From NCBI GenBank assembly GCA_022616655.1, contig JAKEEJ010000183.1, positions 1-6,442 on the forward strand: a stretch of 6,442 nt of DNA, written 5' to 3'. The position numbers and the translations under genes are program-made. Positions 5,482-6,442 of the stretch are shown here, one piece after another (position 1 is the stretch's first letter; the number at the start of each line of letters is the position of its first letter). Origin of the DNA: Nevskiales bacterium. Lineage in GTDB: Bacteria > Pseudomonadota > Gammaproteobacteria > Nevskiales > Nevskiaceae. Below the pieces are notes generated by a model. The model had not been told where the DNA came from. It did no database searches and saw only the letters and a program-made list of their open reading frames with translations.

Positions 5482-6411
5482 TTACCGTGCGGCCTGGATA
5501 TATTCGTACGGATTAACGGCGCGGCCGTTGAACAGCACTTCAAAGTGCACGTGGGGTCCGGTGGAACGACCGGAATTTCCCACCAGGGCGACAGTCTGGC
5601 CTTTGCGTACGCGCTCACCCATCTGCACCAACACCGTACCGTTGTGGCCATAGCGGGTGATGTAGCCGTTGCCGTGGTTGATTTCCACCAGCAGGCCGTA
5701 ACCGAAGCGGTCACCCACATCGGACACGATGCCCGCGGCCACCGACTGGACGTCGACCCCCGGCCGGGTGGCAAAATCCACTCCGGCATGAAACGAACGC
5801 ATCCCGGTAAAAGGGTCCATGCGCATACCAAACAGGGAGGAAATCCAGCCGCCTTTTACCGGCCAGCCGGACGGGCGGACTTCTTTCTGCAAACGACTGA
5901 CCAGCAGCAGATCCTCCAGGACGCGCATCTGGCGTTCCCGGTCGGACAATTGCCTTTCAAGCGTGTCAAGCGACAGGACGATCTGATCCACGACCAGGGG
6001 CGGACCCTGGGCCTCGGTCTGCGGCCCTCCCATGGAGGGCGGCTGACTGAAATTGAACTCACCTTTGTCCAAACCGGCGATGGCGGTCAGGCGCGCGCCG
6101 GCCGCGTCGAGGCGCATGACGTGCGCGTGCAACTGGGCAAGGTGCCGGGCCATGGCATTGGTATTGTTCTCCAGCCGTTCACGTGTGACGGCCAGCTCGC
6201 TGCGTTGCTGCTGCAATTCGCCGGCCCACAAACCGACGATGTCCACCGGCAGGCGGCCGTCCAGGGTCTTGATCCAGTACCCCAGCGCTCCGCTGATCCC
6301 CACCAGCAGGGAAACGGCCATCGCGACCGGCAGCCAGCCCCACACATGACGCGGCGTCAGCGCCATGCGCCAGGTACGGCCCCCCTTGTGACTGATTAAG
6401 ATAATGTCCAT
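5482..6411 (-). CDS. Membrane-anchored M23 (LytM-type) zinc endopeptidase
   Basis: A predicted inner-membrane protein with a periplasmic peptidase domain that cuts peptidoglycan cross-bridges or stem peptides. At 309 aa it shows a short basic cytoplasmic N-terminus, one hydrophobic segment (about 24-45), helical and probably coiled-coil stretches rich in Leu, Gln, Arg and Glu (about 64-112 and 142-178), and a C-terminal M23 domain (about 183-303). The zinc ligands His208 and Asp212 (HAGVD) and His289 (in HVHFEV) and the catalytic His256 (RYGHN) are all present, so it should be an active enzyme, unlike degenerate EnvC/NlpD-type activators. The ATG at 6411 fits the N-terminus of related proteins; upstream bases show only a weak site, and the frame stays open to the window edge. 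Relatives often sit between lpxC/DUF721 and secA; here the next gene is a phosphodiesterase. The in vivo role could be division or cell-shape related. Confidence 0.92.
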   Translation of the reverse strand: MDIILISHKGGRTWRMALTPRHVWGWLPVAMAVSLLVGISGALGYWIKTLDGRLPVDIVGLWAGELQQQRSELAVTRERLENNTNAMARHLAQLHAHVMRLDAAGARLTAIAGLDKGEFNFSQPPSMGGPQTEAQGPPLVVDQIVLSLDTLERQLSDRERQMRVLEDLLLVSRLQKEVRPSGWPVKGGWISSLFGMRMDPFTGMRSFHAGVDFATRPGVDVQSVAAGIVSDVGDRFGYGLLVEINHGNGYITRYGHNGTVLVQMGERVRKGQTVALVGNSGRSTGPHVHFEVLFNGRAVNPYEYIQAAR

Positions 6412-6416
6412 TCCAA

Positions 6417-6442
6417 GCTTCGTCTCATGCTTCGAGTCATGC
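6417..6442 (-). repeat. Near-perfect tandem direct repeat before the M23 gene, at window edge
   Basis: On the minus strand, GCATGACTCGAAGC (6442-6429) and GCATGAGACGAAGC (6430-6417) match at 12 of 14 bases with a 12-base period. It lies just before the peptidase start and is cut by the window, so more copies may follow. It could be a small tandem duplication, a regulatory site or the 3' end of an upstream coding region. Confidence 0.45.

Noticed and set aside
4581..5516. Plus-strand open frame of 311 codons antisense to the phosphodiesterase gene
   Set aside because: No family resemblance; all metal-binding motifs are in the minus-strand frame.
4671..5831. Apparent 386-aa protein joining a peptidase-region segment to the phosphodiesterase
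   Set aside because: The first 132 residues are the M23 gene and the gap read out of frame (Trp/Ser/Cys/Arg-rich). The family N-terminus begins at the ATG at 5435.
5332..6399. Plus-strand open frame of 355 codons antisense to the M23 gene
   Set aside because: Shadow of a GC-rich gene; the true peptidase motifs are on the minus strand.
6396..6440. Possible end of an upstream gene overlapping the M23 start (open from the window edge to a TAA at 6398-6396)
   Set aside because: Only 14 codons are visible, with no recognisable sequence; a DUF721-type neighbour would be plausible from context but cannot be supported.
1..6442. Search for tRNA/rRNA genes, CRISPR arrays, insertion sequences, prophage or toxin-antitoxin genes and frameshifted genes
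   Set aside because: None seen. All coding space is filled by intact housekeeping-type genes on one strand, and the gaps are too short for such elements.

Overview
The window is a GC-rich stretch of ordinary chromosome, most likely from a gammaproteobacterium; a betaproteobacterium is the main alternative. The assignment rests on protein similarity recalled from memory (AlaC, TrmD and RimM closely resemble the E. coli proteins) and on the order rpsP-rimM-trmD-rplS. No tool was run. All eight recognisable genes lie on the minus strand, so transcription runs from high to low coordinates. No gene-free stretch exceeds about 120 bases.

In transcription order, the first part (6411 to 4671) holds a membrane-anchored M23 zinc endopeptidase with its catalytic residues intact. 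A metallo-beta-lactamase-fold protein of the class II 3',5'-cyclic-nucleotide phosphodiesterase type follows 46 bases later. The second part (4630 to 2589) is the ribosome-biogenesis operon rpsP-rimM-trmD-rplS (protein S16, 16S maturation factor, tRNA m1G37 methyltransferase, protein L19). It has a candidate promoter with a GC-rich discriminator. The gene junctions are tight: TGATG at rpsP/rimM, 52 bases at rimM/trmD, ATGA at trmD/rplS. A strong intrinsic terminator closes it. The third part (2587 to 31) starts with a candidate promoter that abuts this terminator. It encodes an AlaC-type alanine aminotransferase overlapping by GTGA with a monofunctional, ACT-domain homoserine dehydrogenase. 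A GC-rich palindrome lies after hom at the window edge.

The genes are well-known housekeeping families: translation apparatus and tRNA modification, Asp/Thr/Met-branch and alanine metabolism, cell-wall remodelling, and possible cyclic nucleotide turnover. I found no mobile element, CRISPR array, RNA gene or previously undescribed system. What merits a second look is small-scale: the rpsP promoter and leader, a four-codon mini-ORF overlapping the trmD start, the absence of ffh upstream of rpsP, and short palindromes or repeats at the edges. Four of the eight starts are called on protein alignment or coupling rather than a good Shine-Dalgarno site.
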